From contig JADCEL010000017.1 in NCBI GenBank assembly GCA_020250125.1, positions 30,565 through 94,564 of the forward strand: a stretch of DNA of 64,000 nt. The letters run 5' to 3'. The translations under genes were made by a program, and so were the position numbers. This document shows, piece after piece, positions 18,197 through 28,152 of the stretch (the first letter of the stretch is position 1; each line of letters opens with the position of its first letter). Source of the DNA: Rhodobacter sp. (GTDB taxonomy: Bacteria > Pseudomonadota > Alphaproteobacteria > Rhodobacterales > Rhodobacteraceae). The notes under the pieces are model-generated. The model worked only from the letters and a program-made list of their open reading frames with translations. It searched no databases and had not been told where the DNA came from.

Positions 18197-19249
18197 ATGG
18201 CCGATATCCAGCTGAAAGGCCTGACCAAGCGCTGGGGCAGTTTCACCGGCCTGAAGCCGATGGACCTGTCCATTGGTGACGGCGAGTTCCTGGTGCTGCT
18301 TGGCCCCTCGGGCTGCGGCAAGACCACGACGATGCGGATGATCGCCGGGCTGGAGGATGCCACCGAAGGTGACATCCTGATTGGCGGCAACAGGGTGAAC
18401 GATCTGGAACCCAAGGACCGCGACATCGCCATGGTGTTCCAGTCCTACGGGCTTTATCCGACGATGACGGTTTATGAGAACATCCGCTTCCCGCTGAAGG
18501 TGCGGGGCATCCCGCAGGCTGACCACCACGACCGTGTGATGCGCGCCGCCAGAACGGTGGAACTGACCGAATTCCTGGACCGCAAGCCCGCTGCGCTGTC
18601 GGGTGGCCAAAGGCAGCGCGTGGCACTGGCCCGCGCCATTGTCCGCAAGCCCAAAGTCTTTCTGATGGACGAGCCCTTGTCGAACCTTGACGCCAAGCTG
18701 CGCGTCTCGACCCGCGCGCAGATCAAGAACCTGCACCACGAGTTGAAGACCACGACGATCTACGTCACCCATGACCAGATCGAGGCGATGACCCTGGCCG
18801 ACCGTGTTGTGGTGATGAGCCGGGGCGAGGTGCAGCAGATCGGCACGCCGCTGGAGATCTACGACCGCCCGGCCAATGCCTTTGTCGCGGCCTTCATCGG
18901 CAACCCGGCGATGAACCTGATGCAGGGCACGCTGACAGGCGGTGTGTTCAAGGCCGCGAATGTGCGCATTCCACGGCTGTCCGGCCCCGATGGCCCGGTG
19001 ACACTGGGGTTCCGCGCCGAGGATGCCGGCATTGCGCCAACCGCAGAGATCGCCGCACCGATCTATTCGATGGAACTTCTCGGCGATGCCTCGATGGCGA
19101 CGGTTCAGGCCGGTGGCACGCTGGTCGCGGTCAAGGCCGCCAAGGACTATGCCGGCCAGATTGGCCAGCCGGTCTCGATCCATGTGCCCGCGAACATCTG
19201 CCACCTGTTCGACGCCAAGACCGGCGTTCGCCTGAACGCGAAGACCTGA
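18197..19249 (+). CDS. ABC transporter ATP-binding protein, UgpC/MalK-like
   Basis: 350-residue ATPase energising the transporter. Walker A is [10 protein letters not shown], the signature [14 protein letters not shown] and Walker [16 protein letters not shown], followed by [16 protein letters not shown] (H loop). The C-terminal 110 residues form the TOBE-type regulatory domain of MalK/UgpC proteins. It starts 3 bases after the permease stop. Confidence 0.92.
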   Translation: MADIQLKGLTKRWGSFTGLKPMDLSIGDGEFLVLLGPSGCGKTTTMRMIAGLEDATEGDILIGGNRVNDLEPKDRDIAMVFQSYGLYPTMTVYENIRFPLKVRGIPQADHHDRVMRAARTVELTEFLDRKPAALSGGQRQRVALARAIVRKPKVFLMDEPLSNLDAKLRVSTRAQIKNLHHELKTTTIYVTHDQIEAMTLADRVVVMSRGEVQQIGTPLEIYDRPANAFVAAFIGNPAMNLMQGTLTGGVFKAANVRIPRLSGPDGPVTLGFRAEDAGIAPTAEIAAPIYSMELLGDASMATVQAGGTLVAVKAAKDYAGQIGQPVSIHVPANICHLFDAKTGVRLNAKT

Positions 19250-19259
19250 GGAGACCGAA

Positions 19260-20570
19260 ATGGCCATCCAGCATCTGAAATCCGGCAAACCTGCCAACGC
19301 CCGCGCCGAAGATGACGCCAAAGTCAGAACGGCGGTTGAAGGCATTCTGAAAGACATCGAGACCCGTGGCGATGCCGCCGTCCGCGATCTGGCGCAGAAG
19401 TTTGACGGCTATGCCGCACCCTCTTTCCGCCTGACAGCCTCTGAGGTTGAGGCGGCCATGCAGAAAGTGTCCGCGCGCGACATGGAAGACATCCGTTTTG
19501 CACAACGGCAGATCCGCACCTTTGCCGAGGCGCAGCGGGCATCGATGGTGGATATCGAGGTCGAGACCCTGCCGGGCGTGGTGCTGGGCCACAGGAACAT
19601 CCCCGTCCAGTCTGTGGGCTGCTATGTGCCCGGCGGCAAGTTTCCGATGGTCGCATCGGCCCATATGTCGGTGCTGACGGCTGCGGTCGCAGGCGTGCCG
19701 CGCATCATCGCCAGCGCCCCGCCTGTGAATGGTGCGCCGCATCCGGCCATCGTTGCCGCCATGCAGATGGGCGGGGCGCATGAGATTTATGTGATCGGCG
19801 GCATCCAGGCCGTGGGGGCGATGGCGCTGGGAACCGAGACGATCAATCCCGTCGACATGCTTGTCGGCCCCGGCAATGCCTTTGTGGCCGAGGCCAAGCG
19901 CCAGCTTTACGGCCGGGTCGGCATCGACCTGTTTGCCGGGCCGACGGAGACCATGGTCATCGCCGATGACACGGTGGACGCCGAACTTTGCGCAACCGAC
20001 CTTCTGGGTCAGGCTGAACATGGCTACAACTCGCCCGCCTGCCTGATCACCAATTCCGCCAGGCTGGCCGAAGGCACCCTGGCCGAGATTGACCGGCTGC
20101 TGAAGATCCTGCCGACAGCCGAAACGGCGTCGGTCAGTTGGCGTGATTATGGCGACGTGATCCTGTGCGACAGCCATGACGAGATGCTGCTGGTCGCCAA
20201 TGACATGGCCTATGAGCATGTGCAGGTGATGACCGACCGCGACGACTGGTATCTGGAACGGATGCACAGCTATGGCGCGCTGTTCCTGGGGGCGCGGACC
20301 AATGTCGCCAATGGCGACAAGGTGATCGGCACCAATCACACGCTGCCGACCCGGAAGGCCGGGCGCTATACCGGTGGGCTGTGGGTGGGCAAGTTCCTTA
20401 AGACCCATTCTTATCAGCGGGTTACCACAGATGCGGCGGCAGCGCTGATCGGCGGATACGGATCAAGGCTGTGCATGCTGGAAGGTTTTGTCGGCCATGC
20501 GGAACAGTGCAACATCCGCGTCCGCCGCTATGGGCACAGGAATGTAGGCTACGGGATGGCAGCGGAATGA
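19260..20570 (+). CDS. Histidinol-dehydrogenase-like polyol/sulfonate alcohol dehydrogenase (HpsN-like)
   Basis: 436-residue NAD- and zinc-dependent enzyme that should oxidise a terminal alcohol to the carboxylate in two steps. HisD-fold residues are kept: [12 protein letters not shown] (metal ligands Gln/His), GTNHTLPT (catalytic His), HAEQCNIRV near the end. Details such as [20 protein letters not shown] fit the HpsN subgroup (2,3-dihydroxypropane-1-sulfonate 3-dehydrogenase) better than true HisD. No other histidine-biosynthesis gene and no sulfonate lyase is nearby, so the substrate is probably a different polyol brought in by the adjoining ABC transporter. Starts 10 bases after the ATPase gene, with GGAGACC just upstream. 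Confidence 0.82.
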   Translation: MAIQHLKSGKPANARAEDDAKVRTAVEGILKDIETRGDAAVRDLAQKFDGYAAPSFRLTASEVEAAMQKVSARDMEDIRFAQRQIRTFAEAQRASMVDIEVETLPGVVLGHRNIPVQSVGCYVPGGKFPMVASAHMSVLTAAVAGVPRIIASAPPVNGAPHPAIVAAMQMGGAHEIYVIGGIQAVGAMALGTETINPVDMLVGPGNAFVAEAKRQLYGRVGIDLFAGPTETMVIADDTVDAELCATDLLGQAEHGYNSPACLITNSARLAEGTLAEIDRLLKILPTAETASVSWRDYGDVILCDSHDEMLLVANDMAYEHVQVMTDRDDWYLERMHSYGALFLGARTNVANGDKVIGTNHTLPTRKAGRYTGGLWVGKFLKTHSYQRVTTDAAAALIGGYGSRLCMLEGFVGHAEQCNIRVRRYGHRNVGYGMAAE

Positions 20571-21592
20571 GCACCGAAAATCAACGCAACAAGGCCCGGG
20601 CGGCTGAATATCTGGCGGCCTGCGATGCTGCTCCCTTGGATGGCCTGACGGCGGCTGTTTCGCAGTTCCTGTCCCCGGATATCATCTGGCAGGGCTTCAC
20701 GCCGCTGACGGAGAGCAAAGGCCCCGAGGCGCTTGTGGCCCAATATCTGACCCCGCTGCGCCGCGCCTTTCCGAGGCTTGAACGCATCACCCACATCCTG
20801 ATCGGGGGCCGGTCGGATGGCAGGGTCAAGGGCGGCGATGACGGGCGTGCCTGGGTGGGTGCGATGGGTTATCTGGACGGCGAACAGGCCGAACCCGTGT
20901 GGGGCATCCCCGCCCGCCCCGGCACCCGCCGCCTGCGCTGGTCCGAATTCATGGAGTTTGACGCCCAAGGCCGCATCATCCGCATCCAGATGCTGATCGA
21001 CGTGCTGGACTGGCTGGAACAGATGGACCTGTCGCCGCTGCCAAAGCCGAAGGGCGTGCCGTTCGTCTGGCCTGCGCCGACCGGCTGCAACGGTGTGCTG
21101 ATGCAGGAACAGGAACAGGCCAGGTCTGACGACCTTCTGGCCTTTTCCCGCACCTTCATCTTTGGCGGGCTGAACGCCTTTGACAAGTCAGACCTGAAAT
21201 CGATGGGGATGGCCCGGTTCTTTCATCCCAATGTCAAATGGTATGGCCCCGGCGGTATCGGTGCCTGCCTGTCGCTGCGCGAGTTCGAGGATTTTCACCA
21301 GAAGCCCTGGCTGGTGGCCTTTCCCGACCGCAAGGTGGGCGATCTGGACAACCTCTTTGCCGAGGGCGACTTTGTCGGTGCCTCCAGCCTGCCGGGTGTT
21401 CACGCCACCCATACCGGCCCCTATCAGGGCCACCCGGCTTCGGGCAGGCGGACAGCCCATAACGGAATCGACTTCTGGCGGCGCGACGGGGATCGGTTCA
21501 CCGAGAACTGGGTCTTTGTCGACATGCTGCACCTTTTTGGGCAGATGGGCGTTGACCTGATGGCACGGGTCCGGGAACCGGAGAAGAAATGA
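20567..21592 (+). CDS. Long SnoaL/NTF2-like protein (second copy)
   Basis: 341 residues, no signal peptide. The ATG at 20567 overlaps the dehydrogenase stop (ATGA). It shares the central WYGPGGIG and the C-terminal [20 protein letters not shown] with the protein at 13659 and the next gene. The N-terminal half carries [14 protein letters not shown], a SnoaL-type pocket strand. Function unknown; placement directly after the dehydrogenase suggests it handles the oxidation product or an early intermediate. Confidence 0.75.
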   Translation: MSTENQRNKARAAEYLAACDAAPLDGLTAAVSQFLSPDIIWQGFTPLTESKGPEALVAQYLTPLRRAFPRLERITHILIGGRSDGRVKGGDDGRAWVGAMGYLDGEQAEPVWGIPARPGTRRLRWSEFMEFDAQGRIIRIQMLIDVLDWLEQMDLSPLPKPKGVPFVWPAPTGCNGVLMQEQEQARSDDLLAFSRTFIFGGLNAFDKSDLKSMGMARFFHPNVKWYGPGGIGACLSLREFEDFHQKPWLVAFPDRKVGDLDNLFAEGDFVGASSLPGVHATHTGPYQGHPASGRRTAHNGIDFWRRDGDRFTENWVFVDMLHLFGQMGVDLMARVREPEKK

Positions 21593-22632
21593 CTTCTGCC
21601 GAGCACCTCAAATCCGCCATTGCACCCCTGCGCAAGGCCCTTGCCACGGCAGATGTGGCAACCCTGCGCGGGGCCCTGGCGGCAGCCTTTGCCCCGGATG
21701 CCACGCTGCACCTGTGCCACCCCTTCGGCACCCTGACCGGGCCCGATGCGCTGCACGGCCGCGCCCTTGCGCCGCTTATGGTGGCCATGCCCGATCTGGA
21801 ACGCCGCGACATGATTGTTCTGGCCGGCACGACCCCCGAAGGCCAGGATTGGGTCGGTTGCATGGGCAACTACATGGGCACCTTCACCGCCCCGTTCCTT
21901 GGCATCCGCCCGACCGGACATCTGGCGCATATGCGCTATCACGAATACTTCCGGCTGGAAGGCGGGCGGATCAGTCAGATGCAGGCGATCTGGGACATTC
22001 CCGAACTGATGATGCTGGCAGGGGTCTGGCCGATGGCGCCGCAGATGGGGGCCTATCTGTGTACCCCCGCGCCGATGACCGGCGATGGCCTGACGGTAAC
22101 GGGTGACGGGTCTGCGGCAATGGCGCAGGTGAAGGCCATGCTGGCGGATCTTTGCAGCCACCCGGCGAACCCCGATCCAAATGTCATGCGGATGGAGGCC
22201 CACTGGCATCCGCGCTTCAACTGGTATGGCCCGGCGGGCATCGGCACCGGGCGCGGCATTGCCGGGTTCCGCCACTGGCACCAGATCCCGTTCCTGCGGG
22301 CCATGCCCGACCGCAAGCTTGATTCCATGGGCGCGCTCAGCTCGCACTGGTTCGCGCAAGGCCAGTATGTCTGCGAAACCGGCTGGCCCAACATGCGCCT
22401 GACGCTGAGCGAAGACGGCTGGATGGGCATTGCCCCGGCGGGGCGCGAAGTGCTGCTGCGCAGCCTTGATTTCTGGCGGCTGGAAGACGGGCTGATCCGC
22501 GAAAACTGGGTGCTGGTCGATCTGCTTGACCTCTATGCGCAGGTGGGCGTTGACGTGCTGGCGCGGCTGGCCGCCTTCAACAAGGCCCGCAATCTGGGGC
22601 CGGTCACGGTCCCCGATGGGTTGAACCCATGA
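21589..22632 (+). CDS. Long SnoaL/NTF2-like protein (third copy)
   Basis: 347 residues, cytoplasmic. It shares WHPRFNWYGPAGIGTGRGIAG and GLIRENWVLVDLLDLYAQVG with the copies at 13659 and 20567, and PDLERRD...GNYMGT with the 13659 protein, so the three are paralogues of one two-domain family. ATGA overlap with both neighbours. The reaction cannot be assigned; two or three subunits of a hetero-oligomer, or sequential steps, are both possible. Confidence 0.75.
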   Translation: MTSAEHLKSAIAPLRKALATADVATLRGALAAAFAPDATLHLCHPFGTLTGPDALHGRALAPLMVAMPDLERRDMIVLAGTTPEGQDWVGCMGNYMGTFTAPFLGIRPTGHLAHMRYHEYFRLEGGRISQMQAIWDIPELMMLAGVWPMAPQMGAYLCTPAPMTGDGLTVTGDGSAAMAQVKAMLADLCSHPANPDPNVMRMEAHWHPRFNWYGPAGIGTGRGIAGFRHWHQIPFLRAMPDRKLDSMGALSSHWFAQGQYVCETGWPNMRLTLSEDGWMGIAPAGREVLLRSLDFWRLEDGLIRENWVLVDLLDLYAQVGVDVLARLAAFNKARNLGPVTVPDGLNP

Positions 22633-23393
22633 AGTTGCCGCGCACCCCTTCGTTCCGGCTGGATCGCCGCCGCGCGCTGGTGACCGGCGCATCCTCGGGC
22701 ATCGGGCTTGGCGCGGCGGCGGCCCTGGCCGGGGCGGGGGCCGAAGTGACCCTGGTCGCGCGGCGCAAGGCGGAGTTGGAGCAGGTGCAGGATGCCATCC
22801 GCGCTGCGGGCGGCCGCGCCAGGGTGCTGGCGCTGGACATCACCGACCTTGCCGCGACGGCGGCGGCGCTGGCAGCCTGCGGTCCCTTCGACGTTCTGGT
22901 GAATTCGGCCGGGCTGGCCCGCCATGCCCCGGCACTGGATACGACGCCCGAAGATTATGATGACGCCATGGGCCTGAACCTGCGGGCCGCGTATTTCCTG
23001 ACGCGCGAGGTGGCGCGCGGGCTGATCGCCGCAGGCAAGCCCGGCAGCCTGATCAATGTCAGCAGCCAGATGGGCCATGTCGGCGGCCCGGATCGGGCGG
23101 TTTACTGCGCCGGCAAGCATGCACTGGAAGGGATGACCAAGGCGATGGCGCTGGAATGGGCACCCAACGGAATTCGCGTCAACACGCTGTGCCCCACCTT
23201 CATCCGCACGCCCCTGGGCGAGCAGACCCTTGCGATCCCCGAACGGCGGGCCTGGATTCTGTCAAAGATCAAGCTTGGCCGTGTGGGCGAGGTCGAAGAC
23301 CTGATGGGGCCTGTGGTGTTCCTTGCGTCCGATGCGGCGGCCATGGTGACCGGCACCCATCTGATCGTGGACGGAGGCTGGACAGCCGAATGA
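22629..23393 (+). CDS. Short-chain dehydrogenase/reductase
   Basis: 254-residue NAD(P)-dependent oxidoreductase. The cofactor motif TGASSGIG begins at residue 19, with the catalytic serine in NVSSQMG (residues 143-149) and the catalytic pair Tyr159/Lys163 in YCAGK. Classical SDR length. It sits inside the coupled operon, so it probably oxidises or reduces a hydroxy/keto group of a pathway intermediate. Confidence 0.9.
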   Translation: MKLPRTPSFRLDRRRALVTGASSGIGLGAAAALAGAGAEVTLVARRKAELEQVQDAIRAAGGRARVLALDITDLAATAAALAACGPFDVLVNSAGLARHAPALDTTPEDYDDAMGLNLRAAYFLTREVARGLIAAGKPGSLINVSSQMGHVGGPDRAVYCAGKHALEGMTKAMALEWAPNGIRVNTLCPTFIRTPLGEQTLAIPERRAWILSKIKLGRVGEVEDLMGPVVFLASDAAAMVTGTHLIVDGGWTAE

Positions 23394-24409
23394 ACGAACA
23401 ACCCGCCAAAGTGACAGCGATGGACGTGGCCAGGCTGGCAGGCGTCAGCCAGTCCGCCGTCAGCCGGGTTTTCACCCATGGCGCCTCGGCCTCGAAGGCG
23501 ACGGTTGAAAAGGTGCGGGCCGCCGCCCGGCAACTGGGATACCGCCCCGACCCGCTGGCCCGCGCAATGATAACGGGACGGACGCGGATCATCGGCCTTG
23601 TGGTGGCTTACCTCGAAAATCAGTTCTACCCGGTCGCGCTGGAGCTGCTGAGCCAGGCCCTGCAGGCGCGCGGTTATCACGTTCTGGTCTTCATGGCCGA
23701 AAACTCGACCGAACGCGTGCCCGAGGTGATGCAGGAACTGCTGGACTACCAGGTTGACGGCATCATCACCGCCTCGGTCGCCATGACGAACGATCTGACC
23801 ACGCGCTGTTCGGCGGCCGGTATCCCGGTGGTGATGTTCAACCGCGGGCAGGATGACGACCGTCTGTCCGAAGTCACCTCGGACAATATCGCCGGTGGGC
23901 GTCGGGCAGCGCGCTATCTGATCGGGACCGGGCATCGCCGCATCGCCCATGTGATGGGCTGGCAGGGGTCCTCCACAGGCCGCGACCGCGCCGAGGGGTT
24001 CCGGCAGGCGCTGCGCGATGCGGGGCTGGAACCCTTCGCGATGATCGACGGGATGTATTCGCGCGAGGTGGCTTCCGACGCCGTGCGCACCATGTTCGCG
24101 GGCACCGGAAAGCCCGACGGGATTTTTGTCTCGAACGATCACATGGCCTTTGCCGTCATGGACACGTTGCGCTTTGAACTGGGGCTGTCCGTTCCCGGCG
24201 ATGTCTCGGTCGTGGGCTATGACGATGTGCCGATGGCGGCCTGGGCCAGTTACAACCTGACCACGATCCGCCAGCCGGTCCGCCGGATGGTCGAGGCCAC
24301 CGTCGAGATCCTTCTGAACCAGATCGAGGGCGACAGCGCCCCGAACCGCATTCGCATCGACGGGCCGCTGGTCAAGCGCGGCTCGGTCAAGGAAAGGACC
24401 GCAGAGTGA
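23390..24409 (+). CDS. LacI-family transcriptional regulator of the cluster
   Basis: 339 residues. The N-terminal helix-turn-helix and hinge read VTAMDVARLAGVSQSAVSRV and LGYRPDPLARAM, followed by a periplasmic-binding-protein-like effector domain (RTRIIGLVVAYLENQFYPVA; later SVVGYDDVPMAAW). The ATG at 23390 overlaps the SDR stop. It most likely binds the paired operators at 14803-14842 and responds to the transported compound or an early metabolite, with autoregulation because it lies inside its own operon. Confidence 0.88.
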   Translation: MNEQPAKVTAMDVARLAGVSQSAVSRVFTHGASASKATVEKVRAAARQLGYRPDPLARAMITGRTRIIGLVVAYLENQFYPVALELLSQALQARGYHVLVFMAENSTERVPEVMQELLDYQVDGIITASVAMTNDLTTRCSAAGIPVVMFNRGQDDDRLSEVTSDNIAGGRRAARYLIGTGHRRIAHVMGWQGSSTGRDRAEGFRQALRDAGLEPFAMIDGMYSREVASDAVRTMFAGTGKPDGIFVSNDHMAFAVMDTLRFELGLSVPGDVSVVGYDDVPMAAWASYNLTTIRQPVRRMVEATVEILLNQIEGDSAPNRIRIDGPLVKRGSVKERTAE

Positions 24410-25380
24410 AAGGTTTTGATCCGAAGTACCGCGACTTCCCCGATTTCATCATCGGAATCACCAGGGAGATCTGGGAGGACCGCCATATCTCGGTGCTGCA
24501 TCACCATTATTCCGGCGATATCGTGGTGCGCGCGCCCGCCTCTGTGGTGGTCGGCAACAAGGGGGTGATCGGGGCGACGATGGCGACCCTGGCCGAGTTT
24601 CCCGACCGCACCCTTCTGGCCGAGGATGTGATCTGGTCGGGCACGCCGGAAGAGGGGATGCTGTCCTCGCACCGCATTCTGACCACGGCAACCCATCTGG
24701 GCGACGGGGCCTATGGCAAGGCCACAGGCAAGAAACTGCGCTATCGGGTCATCGCCGACTGCCATGCGATCAACGACCGGATCAATGACGAATGGCTGAT
24801 CCGCGATCAGGGGGCCATCGTGCGCCAGATGGGCTGGGACCCGCAGGATTTCGCCCGTGACCAGATTGCGCGCGAGGGCGGCCCCGAAAAATGCCCGCGC
24901 CCGCTGACCCCCGCCAATGACATTCCCGGCCCCTATAAGGGGCGCGGCAATGACAATGAATGGGGGGCAAGACATGTCGATCTGATCACCCGGATCATGA
25001 ATGCCGACATGGCCGCCATTCCCGCAGTCTGTGACCGGGCCTGCAACCTGTACCTGCCCGGCGGTCAGATGGGCTATGGCCACGGCGATGCCGACCGGTT
25101 CTGGATGAGCCTGCGTTCCGCCTTTCCCGATGCGGCGCTGTCCATAGACCATGTCATCGGCCGCGAAGACCCGATGATGCCGCCGCGTTCGGCGGTGCGC
25201 TGGAGCCTTCATGGCAAGCATTCCGGCTGGGGCGCCTGGGGCGCGCCGACCGGGGCCGAGGTCTATGTCCTTGGCATCTGCCATGCGGAATGGGGGCCGT
25301 GGGGCCTGCGCCGCGACTATGTCCACATCGACGAAACCGCGATCTGGAAACAGATCCTCCTGCACACAGGTGAGCTATGA
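24406..25380 (+). CDS. Long NTF2/SnoaL-like protein (fourth, divergent copy)
   Basis: 324 residues, coupled to the regulator gene by ATGA. The N-terminal half resembles SnoaL-like domains (DFIIGITREIWEDRHISVLH, GNKGVIGATMATLAEFPDRT), and a second such half begins near residue 190 (RIMNADMAAIPAVCDRACNL). It lacks the WYGPAGIG signature of the other three, so it is a separate branch. Function unknown. Confidence 0.65.
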   Translation: MKGFDPKYRDFPDFIIGITREIWEDRHISVLHHHYSGDIVVRAPASVVVGNKGVIGATMATLAEFPDRTLLAEDVIWSGTPEEGMLSSHRILTTATHLGDGAYGKATGKKLRYRVIADCHAINDRINDEWLIRDQGAIVRQMGWDPQDFARDQIAREGGPEKCPRPLTPANDIPGPYKGRGNDNEWGARHVDLITRIMNADMAAIPAVCDRACNLYLPGGQMGYGHGDADRFWMSLRSAFPDAALSIDHVIGREDPMMPPRSAVRWSLHGKHSGWGAWGAPTGAEVYVLGICHAEWGPWGLRRDYVHIDETAIWKQILLHTGEL

Positions 25381-26345
25381 CACCCGCCGAGATGGAAGCC
25401 CGCATCGTCCGCTATGGGGAACTCAGGCCCTGCAAGACCGCCTTCATCGACGCCCATACGCCGGGGTCGAACCGCAAGGAAAACTTCACGATCATCGGCG
25501 GCGGCGTCAGTGAAAGCCCCGACCAGCATGTGCATATCCGCGAAACCCCCGGCTTCAACATCGGGGCGGCGGGCCAGCCGCCGGGCTGCCGCAACAGCCT
25601 GCACTCCCACCGCACCGCCGAGGTGTTCTTTGTGCTGAAAGGCCGCTGGCGGTTCTTCTGGGGGCGCTGGGGCACGGCGGGCGAATTCATCGCCGAAGAA
25701 GGCGACATCTTCAACATCCCGACCGGCATCTTCCGCGCCTTTGAAAATGTCGGCACCGATTACGGGATGATCATGGCGATCCTGGGCGGCGACGATGCCG
25801 GCGGCGGGGTGATCTGGGCACCGCAGGTCATCACCGATGCCAGGGATTACGGCCTGGTCCTGGGCAAGAACGGCAAGCTTTACGACAGCAAGAAGGGCCA
25901 GAGCCTGCCCGAAGGTGTGCCGCCCATGCCGCTGCTGACCGAAGAGGAGTTGAAAGCCTTCCCCGAACCTGCCACGGCCGATGTCATCCCGAACCATGTC
26001 GCCCGCTACCACGACCTGATGGCCCTGTCCGACCGCCAGCCCGCCAGGGTCATCGGCGAGCACGGCAAATTGCGCGACCGACCGGGATTCGAGGTCGAAT
26101 TCCTGTCGCGCGGATCAATCCCCGATACGCCCTGCACGCTGAAGCGCCACGAAATCCTGATGCCGGTGCGCGGCCATTGGCGGCTGACCTGGGGCAATGG
26201 CGCGACCGTTCTGAACCCCGGCGATACCGCCGCCATCCCGCCCGGACTGGAGCATTCCCTGACCCCGGCGGTAACCGGCGAGGCAAGCCTGTACCGCGTG
26301 ATGAACACCGATGATCCGGCAGGTGCCACGGGGAGGCTGCTTTGA
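25377..26345 (+). CDS. Bicupin protein
   Basis: 322 residues with two cupin barrels. The first has metal-binding-like NSLHSHRTAEVFFVLKGRW and a later FNIPTGIFRAFENVG; the second has HEILMPVRGHWRLTWG and AAIPPGLEHSL. This organisation is seen in gentisate-type dioxygenases and in isomerases or lyases, and the full set of dioxygenase His ligands is not obvious. Coupled to both neighbours. It probably acts on an acidic intermediate. Confidence 0.78.
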   Translation: MTPAEMEARIVRYGELRPCKTAFIDAHTPGSNRKENFTIIGGGVSESPDQHVHIRETPGFNIGAAGQPPGCRNSLHSHRTAEVFFVLKGRWRFFWGRWGTAGEFIAEEGDIFNIPTGIFRAFENVGTDYGMIMAILGGDDAGGGVIWAPQVITDARDYGLVLGKNGKLYDSKKGQSLPEGVPPMPLLTEEELKAFPEPATADVIPNHVARYHDLMALSDRQPARVIGEHGKLRDRPGFEVEFLSRGSIPDTPCTLKRHEILMPVRGHWRLTWGNGATVLNPGDTAAIPPGLEHSLTPAVTGEASLYRVMNTDDPAGATGRLL

Positions 26346-27463
26346 TGCCCCTTCTCGCCACCCATGTCGGTTCCTTGCCCCGCAGCCAGGCGGTGGTGGA
26401 TTTCCTGTTCGCCCGCGAAAGCGGCAAGGCTTACGATCCGGCCGCCTTTGATGCCTGCATGACGGCGGCTGTCATGGAAAATGTGCGCCGCCAGAAAGAT
26501 GCGGGCATCGACATCGTCTCGGACGGCGAATGTTCCAAGATCAGCTATGCGACCTATGTGAAAGACCGCTACACCGGGTTCTCCGGCGACAGTCCGCGCA
26601 ATGCGCCCGCAGACCTGAAGATGTTCCCGACCTTTCTTGAAAGGCTGGCCAGGTCCGGCGGCACGCCGACCTATTCGCGCCCGCAATGCACAGGCCCGGT
26701 CGAAAGCCGGGGGCAGGACGAGCTGAGAAAGGATATCGCCAACCTCAAGGCCGCCATGGCCGCCCATGGCGTGAACAGGGGCTTCCTGAATGCGGCATCG
26801 CCCGGCGTGATCAGCCTGTTCCTGCAGAATGCCTTCTACCCCGACAGGCAGGCCTATCTGAACGCGCTGGCCGATGCGATGCGCGCGGAATACCGCACGA
26901 TCCTTGACGCGGGCCTTGACCTGCAGCTTGACTGTCCCGACCTTGCGCTGTCGCGCCACATGCTGTTCACCCATCTCAGCGACCGGGAATTCCTGCAGGT
27001 CGCCGCAACGCATGTGATGGCCCTCGAGCGCGCCCTTGATGGACTGCCGCGTGACAACATCCGCCTGCACATATGCTGGGGCAACTACGAAGGCCCGCAT
27101 TGCTGCGACATCGACATGGCGCAGGTCTTTTCCCTGCTCATGGCCGTACCGGCGCGCTATGTGCTGTTCGAAACCTCGAACCCGCGCCATGGGCATGAGT
27201 GGAAAGTGTTCCGCGACCGGGCGGACGAGATTCCGTCCGGCAAGGTGCTGGTGCCGGGCGTGGTGGACACGACGACCAATTTTGTCGAACACCCCGATCT
27301 TGTGGCCCAAAGGCTGGAGCGGTTCACGGATATTGTGGGCAAGGACCGTGTGATTGCCGGGTCTGACTGCGGCTTTGGCACTTTCGCGGGCTTTGGCGCG
27401 GTGGACCCCGAAATCGCCTGGGCCAAGCTGGCCACCCTGAAGGAAGGCGCGCGTCGCGTCTGA
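26345..27463 (+). CDS. MetE C-terminal-domain-like zinc methyltransferase/lyase
   Basis: 372 residues, the size of the catalytic half of cobalamin-independent methionine synthase. Seen: N-terminal THVGSLPRS, IHICWGNYEGPHCC-type segment (LHICWGNYEGPH), and the C-terminal AGSDCGFGTFAGFG holding the last zinc cysteine. Enzymes of this fold activate a thiol on zinc; catabolic members include the epoxyalkane:coenzyme M transferase group. The absence of the MetE N-terminal half and the catabolic context argue against methionine synthesis. ATG at 26345 shares one base with the cupin stop; a TTG at 26342 is the alternative. Confidence 0.8.
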   Translation: MPLLATHVGSLPRSQAVVDFLFARESGKAYDPAAFDACMTAAVMENVRRQKDAGIDIVSDGECSKISYATYVKDRYTGFSGDSPRNAPADLKMFPTFLERLARSGGTPTYSRPQCTGPVESRGQDELRKDIANLKAAMAAHGVNRGFLNAASPGVISLFLQNAFYPDRQAYLNALADAMRAEYRTILDAGLDLQLDCPDLALSRHMLFTHLSDREFLQVAATHVMALERALDGLPRDNIRLHICWGNYEGPHCCDIDMAQVFSLLMAVPARYVLFETSNPRHGHEWKVFRDRADEIPSGKVLVPGVVDTTTNFVEHPDLVAQRLERFTDIVGKDRVIAGSDCGFGTFAGFGAVDPEIAWAKLATLKEGARRV

Positions 27464-28152
27464 TGTTGCCCCTGGTCCTGATCCCCGGCATGATGTGTGA
27501 CGCGCGCATGTGGGGCGGTATTCCTGCCGCGCTGCAACCGCGCCCCGTTGCGCATGTGATCCCGACCGAAGCCGATACCATGGCCGGGCTTGCGCGCCTC
27601 CTTCTGCGGGACGCGCCACCGCGCTTTGCGCTTGCCGGGCTGTCGATGGGTGGCATTCTGGCGATGGAAGTTCTGTCCCAGGCCCCGGAGCGGGTGGAAC
27701 GGCTTGCGCTGCTTGACACCAATCCGCGTGCCGAACCGCCCGAGGTCCGCGCCAGCCGGACGCCGCAGATCGCGCGTGCCTTGAACGGGGGCCTTGCCCG
27801 CGTGATGCGCGATGAAATGAAGCCCAACTATCTGGCCAGGGGACCGGGCAAGAAGGCCGTCCTTGACCTGTGCCTCGACATGGCGCTTTCCCTTGGACCC
27901 GGGGTTTTTGCGCGTCAGTCCCGCGCCCTGCGGGATCGCCCGGACCGGCAGGCGACCCTTGCCGCCTTCCGGGGCCCCGCGCTGGTGCTGATGGGGGCCG
28001 AGGACCGGCTTTGCCCGCGCGACCGGCATGATCTGATGCATGCCCTGATGCCGCAATCGCGGCTGGTCATGGTCGAAGGCGCCGGGCATCTGCCCACGCT
28101 GGAACGGCCGATGGAAACAACGGCGGCCCTGCGCCGCTGGCTGGAGGAATGA
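27463..28152 (+). CDS. Alpha/beta hydrolase
   Basis: 229-residue serine hydrolase. Nucleophile elbow GLSMGG with Ser61, acid in GAEDRLCP, and the catalytic His in EGAGHLPTLE. A short cap between them. It may cleave an ester, lactone or C-C bond in the pathway. One-base overlap with the preceding stop and 4-base overlap with the next gene. Confidence 0.87.
   Translation: MLPLVLIPGMMCDARMWGGIPAALQPRPVAHVIPTEADTMAGLARLLLRDAPPRFALAGLSMGGILAMEVLSQAPERVERLALLDTNPRAEPPEVRASRTPQIARALNGGLARVMRDEMKPNYLARGPGKKAVLDLCLDMALSLGPGVFARQSRALRDRPDRQATLAAFRGPALVLMGAEDRLCPRDRHDLMHALMPQSRLVMVEGAGHLPTLERPMETTAALRRWLEE

Noticed and set aside
19260..20570. Calling the HisD-like enzyme histidinol dehydrogenase
   Set aside because: No histidine-biosynthesis neighbours, catabolic operon, and HpsN-type sequence features.
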